Assembly: GCA_002772645.1 (NCBI GenBank)
Contig: PFDK01000010.1
Coordinates: forward strand, 1 to 40,338
Direction of reading: 5' to 3'
Source of the DNA: Candidatus Pacebacteria bacterium CG10_big_fil_rev_8_21_14_0_10_56_10
GTDB taxonomy: Bacteria; Patescibacteriota; Microgenomatia; UBA1400; PJMF01
Length of the DNA: 40,338 nt
The notes under the pieces were generated by a model. It made no database searches, had not been told where the DNA came from, and was given only the letters and a program-made list of their open reading frames with translations. A program made the position numbers and the translations under genes. Every line of letters starts with the position of its first letter. The first letter of the stretch is position 1. Positions 17,716-26,179 of the stretch are shown in pieces.

Positions 17716-18898
17716 ATCCAGTTTGGTAAAACTGCTCGGCTGGCGTTTACTGCTGACGCTCACTGCTGCTGCTGCCCCGCTGGTGCTGGCGTACCAACCC
17801 AGCTTTCCGTACGCTGAGCTTTTTCCTGAGTGGTTTGGGGCGCCGCGCTGGGTAACGGCCTGGGCAAACTTCGACGGCGTCCACTACTACACCATCGCCA
17901 CCAGCGGTTATCTGGGTACTGGGCTGGTCCAAGCTTTTTTTCCGGCGTACCCGCTGTTGGTCCGGGCCCTCCATCAGCTGGGAGTACCGGTGCTGGCGGC
18001 GGCGCTGTTGATCTCGCACTTGAGCTTATGGGCGGCGCTGATCACTCTCCACCGGTTGATCAGGCTGGATTTCTCGACCAAGATCGCCCGTTGGAGCGTG
18101 TTGTTTTTACTGGCCTTTCCCACCAGTTTCTTTTTCGGCTCTTTCTACAGCGAGTCACTGTTTCTGTTAGCTGCCCTAGTGTCGCTCTATCAAGCCCGGC
18201 AAGGTCGATGGAGGTTGGCAGGGCTGGCGGCCGGGGTGGCCAGCGCCACCCGGATCGTGGGTATAGCCCTGGTGCCGGCTTTATTGGTAGAGCTGGCTAT
18301 TCAGGAACGGTTGCTACCTAAATACGGATACCATTTTGAGTGGCGGCCGGCGGCTTGGGCCAGAGCGGTCCAGGGATTGTTCAAGCGCCGCTGGCGGTCG
18401 CTGTGGTGGATAGCGGCCGGTGGCTTAGGCGTGTTGGGGTTCATGCTTTTTTTGTCAATTCAGTTTAATGACCCGCTCTACTTCCTGTCTGTCCAGGCGG
18501 AGTTTGGTGGTGGGCGGCAGGAATCTTTAGTAGCGTACCCGCAAGTGGTTTGGAGGTACACCAAGATTTTGACCACCGGCTCAGTCTCCGGTGTAAGGTT
18601 ATGGAGTACGGTCCAAGAAATGATTGCCGGAGTAGTGGCGGTAGTCGGGCTGGGCTTGGCGGCCCTGAAAATTCGGTGGTCCTACATACTGTTCGCTGGC
18701 ATTGCCATCCTGTTGCCTACCTTGACCGGCACCTTTTCCAGCATGCCGCGCTATATTTTAGTGGCGTTCCCGCTGTACATTGGCTTGGCGCTGGTCACCA
18801 AGTCGCGGCCTGAACTGCGCTGGACAATCTTGTCGATTTCAGGTTTACTTTTGGTGATGAACACATTATTGTTTTCCCAAGGTTATTGGGTAGCTTAA
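17702..18898 (+). CDS. PIG-V-like mannosyltransferase family membrane protein
   Basis: WANFDGVHYYTIATSGY, QAFFPAYPLLVRAL, FPTSFFFGSFYSESLFLLAAL, GLAAGVASATRIVGIALVPALLVE; GTG start. Confidence 0.78.
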   Translation: MVTVRSSLVKLLGWRLLLTLTAAAAPLVLAYQPSFPYAELFPEWFGAPRWVTAWANFDGVHYYTIATSGYLGTGLVQAFFPAYPLLVRALHQLGVPVLAAALLISHLSLWAALITLHRLIRLDFSTKIARWSVLFLLAFPTSFFFGSFYSESLFLLAALVSLYQARQGRWRLAGLAAGVASATRIVGIALVPALLVELAIQERLLPKYGYHFEWRPAAWARAVQGLFKRRWRSLWWIAAGGLGVLGFMLFLSIQFNDPLYFLSVQAEFGGGRQESLVAYPQVVWRYTKILTTGSVSGVRLWSTVQEMIAGVVAVVGLGLAALKIRWSYILFAGIAILLPTLTGTFSSMPRYILVAFPLYIGLALVTKSRPELRWTILSISGLLLVMNTLLFSQGYWVA

Positions 18899-18926
18899 TC
18901 GGGAAAAAGAAGGGAGAGTCAAGGAG

Positions 18927-19610
18927 GTGGGCAACGGCTCTATCACCCGCTCTCAAGTCTGGATCATTATCCCTGCCCATAATGAAGCTCAGTATCTTGG
19001 TCGGTTCTTGACCAAACTACATCAGGTGAGCACTCGGACCGTCGTGGTTGACGATGGCTCGAGTGATGATTCGTGGCGAATCGCCAACAACCTCAACCGG
19101 CACAATCTCAGGCACTGCGTCAACTTAGGAAAGGGCGCCGCGCTCAAGACAGGGGCAGAGTATGCTTTTGGACAGTTGGGCGCCAAAGCGGTGGTGTTCA
19201 TGGACAGCGATGACCAGCACGACCCAGCGGACCTGGACAAGTTTTTCTACCAGCTTAAACAAGGCTACCAGGTGGTGCTCGGTGTGAGGGACTTGAACAA
19301 CACCATGCCGGCCGGCCGGCGATGGGGCAACACCATCATCTCGCTGGCCGTCCGCGGACTGTTCGGTGTGTACCTGCCAGATATATTGTGCGGCTACAAA
19401 GCCGTCACCCGGGCGGCTTACCAGCGGCTGAAGTGGCGGGCCTGTCACTACGACGTGGAGCTGGAGCTGGCTGTCCGGTTGGCAACCAGCGACTTAAGCT
19501 ACACCACGGTCAACGTCAACACCATTTACCATGACTTGGACCGGGGGATGACGTCGCTTGACGCTATGCGAGTACTGTTCAACTTACTGGGGTGGAGGTT
19601 AGTGGTATGA
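18927..19610 (+). CDS. Glycosyltransferase family 2, DPM1/polyprenyl-phosphate sugar synthase-like
   Basis: IIIPAHNEAQYLGRFL, VVVDDGSSDDSW, NLGKGAALKTGAEYA, VFMDSDDQHDPADLDKF; GTG start. Confidence 0.88.
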   Translation: MGNGSITRSQVWIIIPAHNEAQYLGRFLTKLHQVSTRTVVVDDGSSDDSWRIANNLNRHNLRHCVNLGKGAALKTGAEYAFGQLGAKAVVFMDSDDQHDPADLDKFFYQLKQGYQVVLGVRDLNNTMPAGRRWGNTIISLAVRGLFGVYLPDILCGYKAVTRAAYQRLKWRACHYDVELELAVRLATSDLSYTTVNVNTIYHDLDRGMTSLDAMRVLFNLLGWRLVV

Positions 19611-19966
19611 GCATCTTTCAGGTCATCGCGGTGCTGTTTGCCCTGTTTATGCTCTACGTGGTCAACATCCACCGCCGCCGGTCGCGTTTGTCCGGTGTGG
19701 AAGTTAGTTTTTGGTACAGTACTTGGTTTTTGTTCATCGTCATTGCCTTGTTCCCCGACCTGCTACTGGAACTGTCAGGCATCCTCAGGTTCTCCCGCGT
19801 CTTTGATTTACTGGTGGTGGTCGGGATGATGGTGCAGACCGTGTTGGTGATTAGCAACTACTTGGTACAAAAGGAGAACAGACGCAAGCTGGAGGACGTT
19901 GTCCGCCAAATAGCGTTAAAAAAGTATGACAGCCGTTCCCAATCGAACTCCCAGAAAAAGACGTAA
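19607..19966 (+). CDS. DUF2304-like small membrane protein
   Basis: About 119 aa with TM segments; MSIFQVIAVLFALFMLY...SFWYSTWFLFIVIALFPDLLLELSGILRFSRVFDLLVVVGMM; lies between two DPM1-like GT2 genes, a common context. Confidence 0.75.
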   Translation: MSIFQVIAVLFALFMLYVVNIHRRRSRLSGVEVSFWYSTWFLFIVIALFPDLLLELSGILRFSRVFDLLVVVGMMVQTVLVISNYLVQKENRRKLEDVVRQIALKKYDSRSQSNSQKKT

Positions 19967-20690
19967 ACGCGTATCGGTAGTCATCCCGGTCTTTAACGAG
20001 GCGGCCACTATCAGCCAGGTGATCCACAGCGTCAAAACCTCGCCTGTCAAGGGTATCGAACTGATCGTGGTCGACGACGGCTCAACCGACGGCACCCGCT
20101 CTATCCTGCGTCGGCAGCGACGATTGATCGATGTGCTGGTCCTTCAACCTTTCAACAAAGGCAAGGGTTCGGCAGTCAAAACAGGGGTGGCCCGGGCCCG
20201 AGGAGAGGTGGTTATCATTCAGGATGCCGATCTGGAGTACGATCCCCAGGAGTATCCCAGGCTGGTCAACCCTATCTTGAGCGGCCGAGCCGACGCGGTG
20301 TACGGCTCGCGCTTTATCGGTGGTGATCCTCACCGAGTAGTCTACTTTAGTCACTTCGTGGGCAATAAGCTGCTCACCTTGCTATCGAACATCTTTACTG
20401 GACTGAACATGTCTGACATGGAGACTGGGTACAAAGCGTTCCGGCGTCAGTTAGTCCAGTCGGTGCAGTTGGATGAACCGGGATTCGGTTTCGAACCAGA
20501 AGTAACGACTAAAGTGGCGGCCAGCGGGGCGCGAATCTACGAGGTGGGCATTTCTTATCATGGCAGGACCTATCAGGAAGGTAAAAAAATTGGGCCGGCA
20601 GATTTTTTCAAAGCAGTGTGGGTAGTAATCCGCTGTGGCAGTCAAGTATGGTGGCAGAGACTGTTGTCCGCCCCGAAAGGAGCGCAGTGA
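19926..20690 (+). CDS. Glycosyltransferase family 2, DPM1-like
   Basis: SVVIPVFNEAATISQVI, ELIVVDDGSTDGTRSIL, NKGKGSAVKTGVARA, IIQDADLEYDPQEYPRLV, GSRFIGG. Confidence 0.92.
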   Translation: MTAVPNRTPRKRRKRVSVVIPVFNEAATISQVIHSVKTSPVKGIELIVVDDGSTDGTRSILRRQRRLIDVLVLQPFNKGKGSAVKTGVARARGEVVIIQDADLEYDPQEYPRLVNPILSGRADAVYGSRFIGGDPHRVVYFSHFVGNKLLTLLSNIFTGLNMSDMETGYKAFRRQLVQSVQLDEPGFGFEPEVTTKVAASGARIYEVGISYHGRTYQEGKKIGPADFFKAVWVVIRCGSQVWWQRLLSAPKGAQ

Positions 20691-21652
20691 CAACTACTAG
20701 TTTTGAGTACTATGGCTTGCGGTGCTACTTCGAGTCAAGCGATTCGCTGATGAACGAACTGGTGGCAGTCAAGTGGTCTGGTTTTAACCCAGACCGCACT
20801 CATGTCTTTGAGCAGACCCAGCTGCAGATTTTGTTCGGCGGTGACTGGCCTGACACCAGTCATCATCTGAGGCTGAGCGCCACTACTTGGACGACTGCTG
20901 AGCAGATAATTGTTGATCACGTTTACCTGGGTTCGCTCACCAGGGTGAAGATTACTTTAGCGGGCGACACTCTGGAGAGCATCCAGCTAGTGACCCAACC
21001 ATCGATGATGTTCCGGGCCGCCTCAGCATTCACTAAAAACCAGCTTCGCCGGCAGCTTTACCAAATGTTGCTCAAGTTGTACGTGGAGCAGACGCTGTTG
21101 TGGTACTTATCGTGGCGGCACAACCTGTTGTGCCTTCACGCCGCCGCCATTGAGAAAAACGGCCAAGTGGTAGTGCTGGCCGGTTTAAATGGGGTAGGTA
21201 AGACCAGCTTGGCGCTCAGCTTGGTGGCGAAAGGTTATCGATTATTCGCCGACAACTATCTGTTGATGGATGCTCACCGGGCTTTTTTGGCCCCGGACAC
21301 TGTTCGGCTTGAGGAAGACCAGGCTGCCGCTTTGCCTGGTCATGTTTCCGAAATAGCGTCATTTGGCTTCGGTAAAACCTACCTCGAGACATCGAGCTGG
21401 AGCGACCAGCGCTCCCTGCCGGTTGGCCTAGTAGCGTTGTTGATCAGAGGATCGAGCTGGGACCGTCAACCACGGTCGGCTCGTGAGATCATCAAAACAG
21501 TACAGCACCTGCAGCGTGTCCACGGAGAGGCGGTCGAGCTGACCGCCTTGTCCCAGCTGAGATTGGCGGCGACCAGTCTCAAGCTCCCCCAGACAGAGTA
21601 CGCGCTGGTCACGGTGGGGCCGCTGTCGCAACTGCCGGATGATTTACTATGA
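20687..21652 (+). CDS. HPr-kinase-like P-loop protein, paralogue 1
   Basis: LCLHAAAIEKNGQVVVLAGLNGVGKTSLALSLVAKGYRLFADNYLLMDA resembles the HprK His/P-loop/Asp layout. GTG at 20687 preceded by GAAAGGAG (20675-20682); track start 20618 rejected. Confidence 0.75.
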   Translation: MTTTSFEYYGLRCYFESSDSLMNELVAVKWSGFNPDRTHVFEQTQLQILFGGDWPDTSHHLRLSATTWTTAEQIIVDHVYLGSLTRVKITLAGDTLESIQLVTQPSMMFRAASAFTKNQLRRQLYQMLLKLYVEQTLLWYLSWRHNLLCLHAAAIEKNGQVVVLAGLNGVGKTSLALSLVAKGYRLFADNYLLMDAHRAFLAPDTVRLEEDQAAALPGHVSEIASFGFGKTYLETSSWSDQRSLPVGLVALLIRGSSWDRQPRSAREIIKTVQHLQRVHGEAVELTALSQLRLAATSLKLPQTEYALVTVGPLSQLPDDLL

Positions 21653-22248
21653 ACGTCCAGCTTGATTTCCCCTTTGTCAGGCTCAAGTTTTCTGACGCCG
21701 ACGATCGGCACAGGCGGTTTCTAGACAGTACTTTTTTCAAGCTGGACCAGCAGGGCCCGGCCGGCCGGCAACCACTGGCCGCTATTAACATCCAGGTGAG
21801 GTTCCGGCGAGTGGTTAGCGGCCGAGCTGACGCCACCACTAACAACCAAGCTGCCCCGGGCCCGAAAGGTTTTCAGTTGGAAGACGCTGTCCGGTTCCAT
21901 CACCGGCGGATGTGGGTGGCTGACACCCGTGGTTGTTGGGCGGAACTGCCGCTGGGCAGACTGAGTGAGCGGCCCAGTCATTGTTGGTTGGAAGTTGAAG
22001 CCGAGTTTGATCTGTACACCCTGCTGACGCAGGTCCTCGAGCCGCTGATGGCGGTGATGCTGGCCGGCCAAGGCGTAGCAATGGTCCATGCCAGCGCGGT
22101 GGCCAAACAAAGCTCGGCCATGGTCTATCCAGCTTGGCGACACACCGGCAAGACTCGACTGATGTTGGAGCTCACCAGCCAGGGGTTACTCACTGATGGC
22201 GGACGACTACTGTTTGCTGGCTGGCCGGCAAGTGTACTCGTACCCTAA
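21649..22248 (+). CDS. HPr-kinase-like P-loop protein, paralogue 2, N-terminal part (frameshifted)
   Basis: VAMVHASAVAKQSSAMVYPAWRHTGKTRLMLELTSQG, then unrelated LLTDGGRLLFAGWPASVLVP after the GGGG run at 22182-22185; ATGA overlap with paralogue 1. Confidence 0.65.
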   Translation: MNVQLDFPFVRLKFSDADDRHRRFLDSTFFKLDQQGPAGRQPLAAINIQVRFRRVVSGRADATTNNQAAPGPKGFQLEDAVRFHHRRMWVADTRGCWAELPLGRLSERPSHCWLEVEAEFDLYTLLTQVLEPLMAVMLAGQGVAMVHASAVAKQSSAMVYPAWRHTGKTRLMLELTSQGLLTDGGRLLFAGWPASVLVP

Positions 22249-22756
22249 GGCGATCAATCTTTTCTCGTACAACTTGCGTCAACACCCCTGGCTTAAGCAG
22301 CAGTTATCGGTACTTGATCAGGCCCGGACCAGCACTGCCATGTCGGCAACTACCGGTCTGCAACTGTTAAGCCGGAAACTACCTGGTGGGGCCCACAAAG
22401 TTGCCGCCAGGCTTGCAGAGCTATCAGAAGTGGCCAGCAACTTCAGCCTGCTGCCCAGTCAGCTGGGCATCACCACCACCGCTCAGGCAAGCATTGACCA
22501 GGTAGTGGCGCTCATCCCGGGCAGCGACAGCCGGCGCTGTCGGCTGACTGCCGAGCAGCTGGCCGAGATAGCTTATCAAACCATCCGCTACGAACACACT
22601 CGGTGGTGGAACTGGTACCGGATGTACCGTTTCTACCGGCCTGATGCCACACCTGGGAGTTTAGAGATGTTTGGGGAACGCTACCGCGGCCTGTTGGCCA
22701 AGCTGTCGGTGCCGATCAGCCGCCACACAGTGGCTGGTCAAAGTACCGACCGGTAA
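22196..22756 (+). CDS. HPr-kinase-like P-loop protein, paralogue 2, C-terminal part (+1 frame)
   Basis: Frame read upstream of ATG gives GYSLMADDYCLLAGRQVYSYPKAINLF, the expected continuation of the kinase-like domain. Confidence 0.65.
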   Translation: MADDYCLLAGRQVYSYPKAINLFSYNLRQHPWLKQQLSVLDQARTSTAMSATTGLQLLSRKLPGGAHKVAARLAELSEVASNFSLLPSQLGITTTAQASIDQVVALIPGSDSRRCRLTAEQLAEIAYQTIRYEHTRWWNWYRMYRFYRPDATPGSLEMFGERYRGLLAKLSVPISRHTVAGQSTDR

Positions 22757-22757
22757 G

Positions 22758-23501
22758 CTAAAAACTTTTGTTTGGCAGACGATGGTACTGCTTGAAGATC
22801 TGGGCCGGCGGGCCGGCGGCCACCAGCTGACCATCTACCAACAGCAACGAGCGGTCACAGAAACGCTCTACCGAGCGCTGGTCGTGGCTGACAAAAACGG
22901 TGGTAACTTGCCCGTCCTGCCTGATCTTCTCAAGCCGATCAAGCGATTTTTGCTGGAAATAATCGTCGCCGACCGCCAGTACCTCGTCGATCAGCAGAAT
23001 ATCAGCCGAGGTGTGGACAGCTATCGAGAAGCCCAGCCGCATGAACATGCCGGTGGAGTAGCGCTTGACCGGCTGGTACATATAGTCGTGCAGCTCGGAA
23101 AAATCGACGATCTGTGTGACTTTGGCTTCAATTTCCCGTCTGGACATACCCAAAATTGCCCCGTTGAGAAAGATGTTCTCGAAGCCGTTGAGCTCGTGGT
23201 GGAAGCCGGCGGTCAGCTCGATCAAGGGCGCGATCCGGCCCGTCACTTCCAAACTGCCTTGGGTGGGATAAGTCACGCCGGCGATCAGTTTGAGAGTAGT
23301 TGACTTGCCGGCGCCGTTCCTGCCGACGATGCCCACCGACTCTCCCTGATTAATCTCAAAAGATACATCCTTAAGCGAGGCCTGGGGGACAGCCCAGGGC
23401 TTTAGTCTGAGCAGTTGAGGAATGACGTCCTTGAGGGTGCGCTCCTGCTGGACCGGGTAAATCTTGGTAACTTGGGAAAACTTAGTGACGACGGGCTTCA
23501 T
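22758..23501 (-). CDS. Polysaccharide ABC transporter ATP-binding protein (TagH/KpsT/Wzt-like)
   Basis: Walker A GIVGRNGAGKSTTLKLIAGV, RYSTGMFMRLGFSIAVHTSADILLIDEVLAVGD, FVSHDQRSVERFC; short (247 aa). Confidence 0.93.
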   Translation of the reverse strand: MKPVVTKFSQVTKIYPVQQERTLKDVIPQLLRLKPWAVPQASLKDVSFEINQGESVGIVGRNGAGKSTTLKLIAGVTYPTQGSLEVTGRIAPLIELTAGFHHELNGFENIFLNGAILGMSRREIEAKVTQIVDFSELHDYMYQPVKRYSTGMFMRLGFSIAVHTSADILLIDEVLAVGDDYFQQKSLDRLEKIRQDGQVTTVFVSHDQRSVERFCDRSLLLVDGQLVAAGPPAQIFKQYHRLPNKSF

Positions 23502-23513
23502 GGTAGTGTTGGG

Positions 23514-24299
23514 TTAAACTATATCGGCAAAGTAACGTTCAGAGCGTTTGAACAGTACAAACCCACCCAGGAAAACGATTATCGACACGCCCGCCGACCA
23601 ACCAATGATATTTGTTTCAAAAGGTTGGTTGAACAAAGCGGACCGGTAGCCCTCCAGGATACCTACTAAGGGATTGAGCTTGTAGTACCACAAAAACTGG
23701 GGGGGGACCATCGAGACGGGGTAAACCACTGGGCTCATGTATAACCACAACAGCAGCAACAGATTAATTAAGTACTGGCTGTCGCGGTAAAACAAGTTGG
23801 CCGCGGCACCGATTAGCGAGATACCAACCGTCAGTAGCAGCTGAATAACCAGCAGTGGCAGTATCAGCCAGCTGGTGGCGGCCAGTTTCACCCCAAAAAA
23901 CATCAGCAGGACGGCAAAGATCACCCACGAAAAGAGCAAGTCGATCAGCTTGGAGCCGACCGCCGCGTAGGGTATCACCTCACGGGGGAACTGGACTTTT
24001 TTAAGCAGGGCGGCGCTGTTGACCAAACTGTTGGTGGCCGCCATCACTGAGTTCTGCATAAAGATCCAAGGCAGCAGGCCAGCGAACAAAAACACCGGAT
24101 AGGGAATGTCGGTCGGAAAGCGAAACACTATCGAAAACACAAAAGTGTACACTAGGATTTGGCTGAGCGGGTTAAGGATGATCCAGGCGTAACCAATGAT
24201 TGACTGTTTGTAACGGGCCTTTATGTCCCGCTGAGTGAGCTGCCGCCACAAGTACCGGTACTCTGTCAGCGGCAGCAGCAGTTGGTGTATAAACAGCAT
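23514..24299 (-). CDS. Polysaccharide ABC transporter permease (TagG/Wzm-like)
   Basis: YRYLWRQLTQRDIKARYKQSIIGYAWIILNPLSQILVYTFVFS; six-TM-type hydrophobic pattern; adjacent to ATPase. Confidence 0.93.
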   Translation of the reverse strand: MLFIHQLLLPLTEYRYLWRQLTQRDIKARYKQSIIGYAWIILNPLSQILVYTFVFSIVFRFPTDIPYPVFLFAGLLPWIFMQNSVMAATNSLVNSAALLKKVQFPREVIPYAAVGSKLIDLLFSWVIFAVLLMFFGVKLAATSWLILPLLVIQLLLTVGISLIGAAANLFYRDSQYLINLLLLLWLYMSPVVYPVSMVPPQFLWYYKLNPLVGILEGYRSALFNQPFETNIIGWSAGVSIIVFLGGFVLFKRSERYFADIV

Positions 24300-24400
24300 A
24301 GCTAACCAAAATAAAACGAGGTTGAGTTGAATTGTAGCACTGGGTGGAGAAGTTGACCCGGCTGACCAGAGTTGCTAGAACCTAGTTGATAACTTCAGTT

Positions 24401-26179
24401 ATGATCCATATACCTAAACCAAGGACCGCCACCTCCGTTATTTTCGGGGTAAACTTGGGACTGGGAGTTTGGGTGTTCCGCTCGCTGATCGCAAACGCTG
24501 CCAGCCACTTGCCGGACGCCTTTGACTACCCATTCTACACCTGGGTAGTGTTCCAGAACATCGCCCAGCTGCGCAGCTTCCAGTTGGACGGTTACTTTAA
24601 CACTAACATCTTTTATCCGTTCCAGGGTTCGCTGTTGTTCTCTGACTTACTGCTGCCGCAAAGTTTGATCGGCTGGCCGGTAGCACTGGCAGTGACCAAC
24701 CCTATAGCGGTGTTCAACGTGGTGTTCCTGGTCACTTTACTGCTCAACCTGGTGGCGGGCTGGTGGTTTTGGGGCCGGCTGATCAGCCGGCCGAGCAGGC
24801 TGCTACTGGCTACGCTGACAACATTCTTGTCGCCTTACTTCTTTAGCCAGCTGGGACATTTCCAGATGATCACTTTCTGGCCGTTCTTAGCCGGCTTAGG
24901 GCTAGTGATGGGCCGCCGGGCAAGGTGGTGGAAACCGATCTTTACCGGAGCTCTGATCACCGTGCAACTGCTGGCCAGCGTTTACTTAAGTTTGTTCATG
25001 CTGACGAGTATCGGCCTGTGGTACGCGCTGCGGCTGTGGTACCAACGCCGCCGGCTCGATCAACTCAAAGGGCTGCTGGTCAGGGGCGCCGTCACTGCCG
25101 CCGTGTTTGTCGTCACCGCTGCCCCACTGATCGCCGCCTACCTCAACATCAGGCAGGCGTACCAGATAGACCGCCATGCCGGCGAGTACGTTACTTACGC
25201 CGCCCAGCCTAGCGACGTATTTTTTTACTCTCCTCACAGCTTGGTTGGCCAAAGCGGCCTGGGCAAGGCACTGCGGCGGTTTAACAACCACGTAATGGGC
25301 GAGATCGCGGCCACTCCCGGTGTGGCGTTGGGCGGTCTGGCCATGCTGGGGCTGTTCAGGCTTAAGAAAAACAAGCGAGAGGTGGCGGTAACGTTTCCCA
25401 GTAAGTTCGAGCCGGTCTACTTTGGACTGTTAGTGGTGATCGGGTTGTTGTTCGCGTTGGGCACTCGGCTGACCGTCAACGGCGCCTACACCGGCATCCC
25501 ACTGCCGTACTTACTGGTGATCAAAGCGGTGCCCATCCTGGAACCGATCCGCTCGACGGGCCGTTGGCTGTTCATCGCCTACTTGGGATTAAGCTACTTT
25601 GCTGTCCAAGGATTGGCCAAGCTGGAAAGTAAGTTGTCACTGCCCGCCGGGCTAATGGTGGCCGGGTTAATGATTGTGTACGTGGCCGAAGTAGTACCGA
25701 CGCGCCACCACAGCATGGAGGTAGCCTCTGCGTTCTCGGGTTACGTGCCGCTGCAGCGCCACTGCCAACAGGACCCGGGTGTGCTGCTGGAGTACCCTTT
25801 AAATCAGGACGTGGTCGGTGCCAACATCGCCACCAACTTGCGCTACAAAACCACCATCATGCTCTCGTCACTGCGTCATGATTGTCAACTGGTCAATGGC
25901 TACAGCGGTTATGTTCCCGACGGCCACACGGCCCACGAAGCCGCCCTTAACCAAACCGTCAAAACAGGTGACGAAGCCGGTTGGTGGCAGTTACTAGACC
26001 AGCGTGACGTTAAGTACTTAAGACTTAATAAAGCGGCACTGGCGCCGCCCGAGGTGGCAACCGTAGAAACCTGGTTGAGCAACCGTTCACAGGTTGAGCA
26101 GTTGCACAACAGCCAAGAATATACTATTGTGAAGTTGCCGCCCAACGACGCTAACAACGCCGCCGCTCCTGGGAGCTGA
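24401..26179 (+). CDS. Polytopic GT-C-like membrane protein
   Basis: Multiple TM helices; DAFDYPFYTWVVFQNIAQLRSFQLDGYFNTNIFYPFQGSLLFSD. ATG at 24401 preferred over TTG at 24386. Confidence 0.7.
   Translation: MIHIPKPRTATSVIFGVNLGLGVWVFRSLIANAASHLPDAFDYPFYTWVVFQNIAQLRSFQLDGYFNTNIFYPFQGSLLFSDLLLPQSLIGWPVALAVTNPIAVFNVVFLVTLLLNLVAGWWFWGRLISRPSRLLLATLTTFLSPYFFSQLGHFQMITFWPFLAGLGLVMGRRARWWKPIFTGALITVQLLASVYLSLFMLTSIGLWYALRLWYQRRRLDQLKGLLVRGAVTAAVFVVTAAPLIAAYLNIRQAYQIDRHAGEYVTYAAQPSDVFFYSPHSLVGQSGLGKALRRFNNHVMGEIAATPGVALGGLAMLGLFRLKKNKREVAVTFPSKFEPVYFGLLVVIGLLFALGTRLTVNGAYTGIPLPYLLVIKAVPILEPIRSTGRWLFIAYLGLSYFAVQGLAKLESKLSLPAGLMVAGLMIVYVAEVVPTRHHSMEVASAFSGYVPLQRHCQQDPGVLLEYPLNQDVVGANIATNLRYKTTIMLSSLRHDCQLVNGYSGYVPDGHTAHEAALNQTVKTGDEAGWWQLLDQRDVKYLRLNKAALAPPEVATVETWLSNRSQVEQLHNSQEYTIVKLPPNDANNAAAPGS

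Noticed and set aside
20618-20687. Extended N-terminus of HprK-like paralogue 1
   Set aside because: Overlaps the end of the upstream GT2; the GTG at 20687 has a good SD (GAAAGGAG) and fits the overlap pattern.
22671-23303. 210-aa plus-strand ORF
   Set aside because: Antisense to the ABC transporter ATPase, whose Walker and signature motifs are clear.
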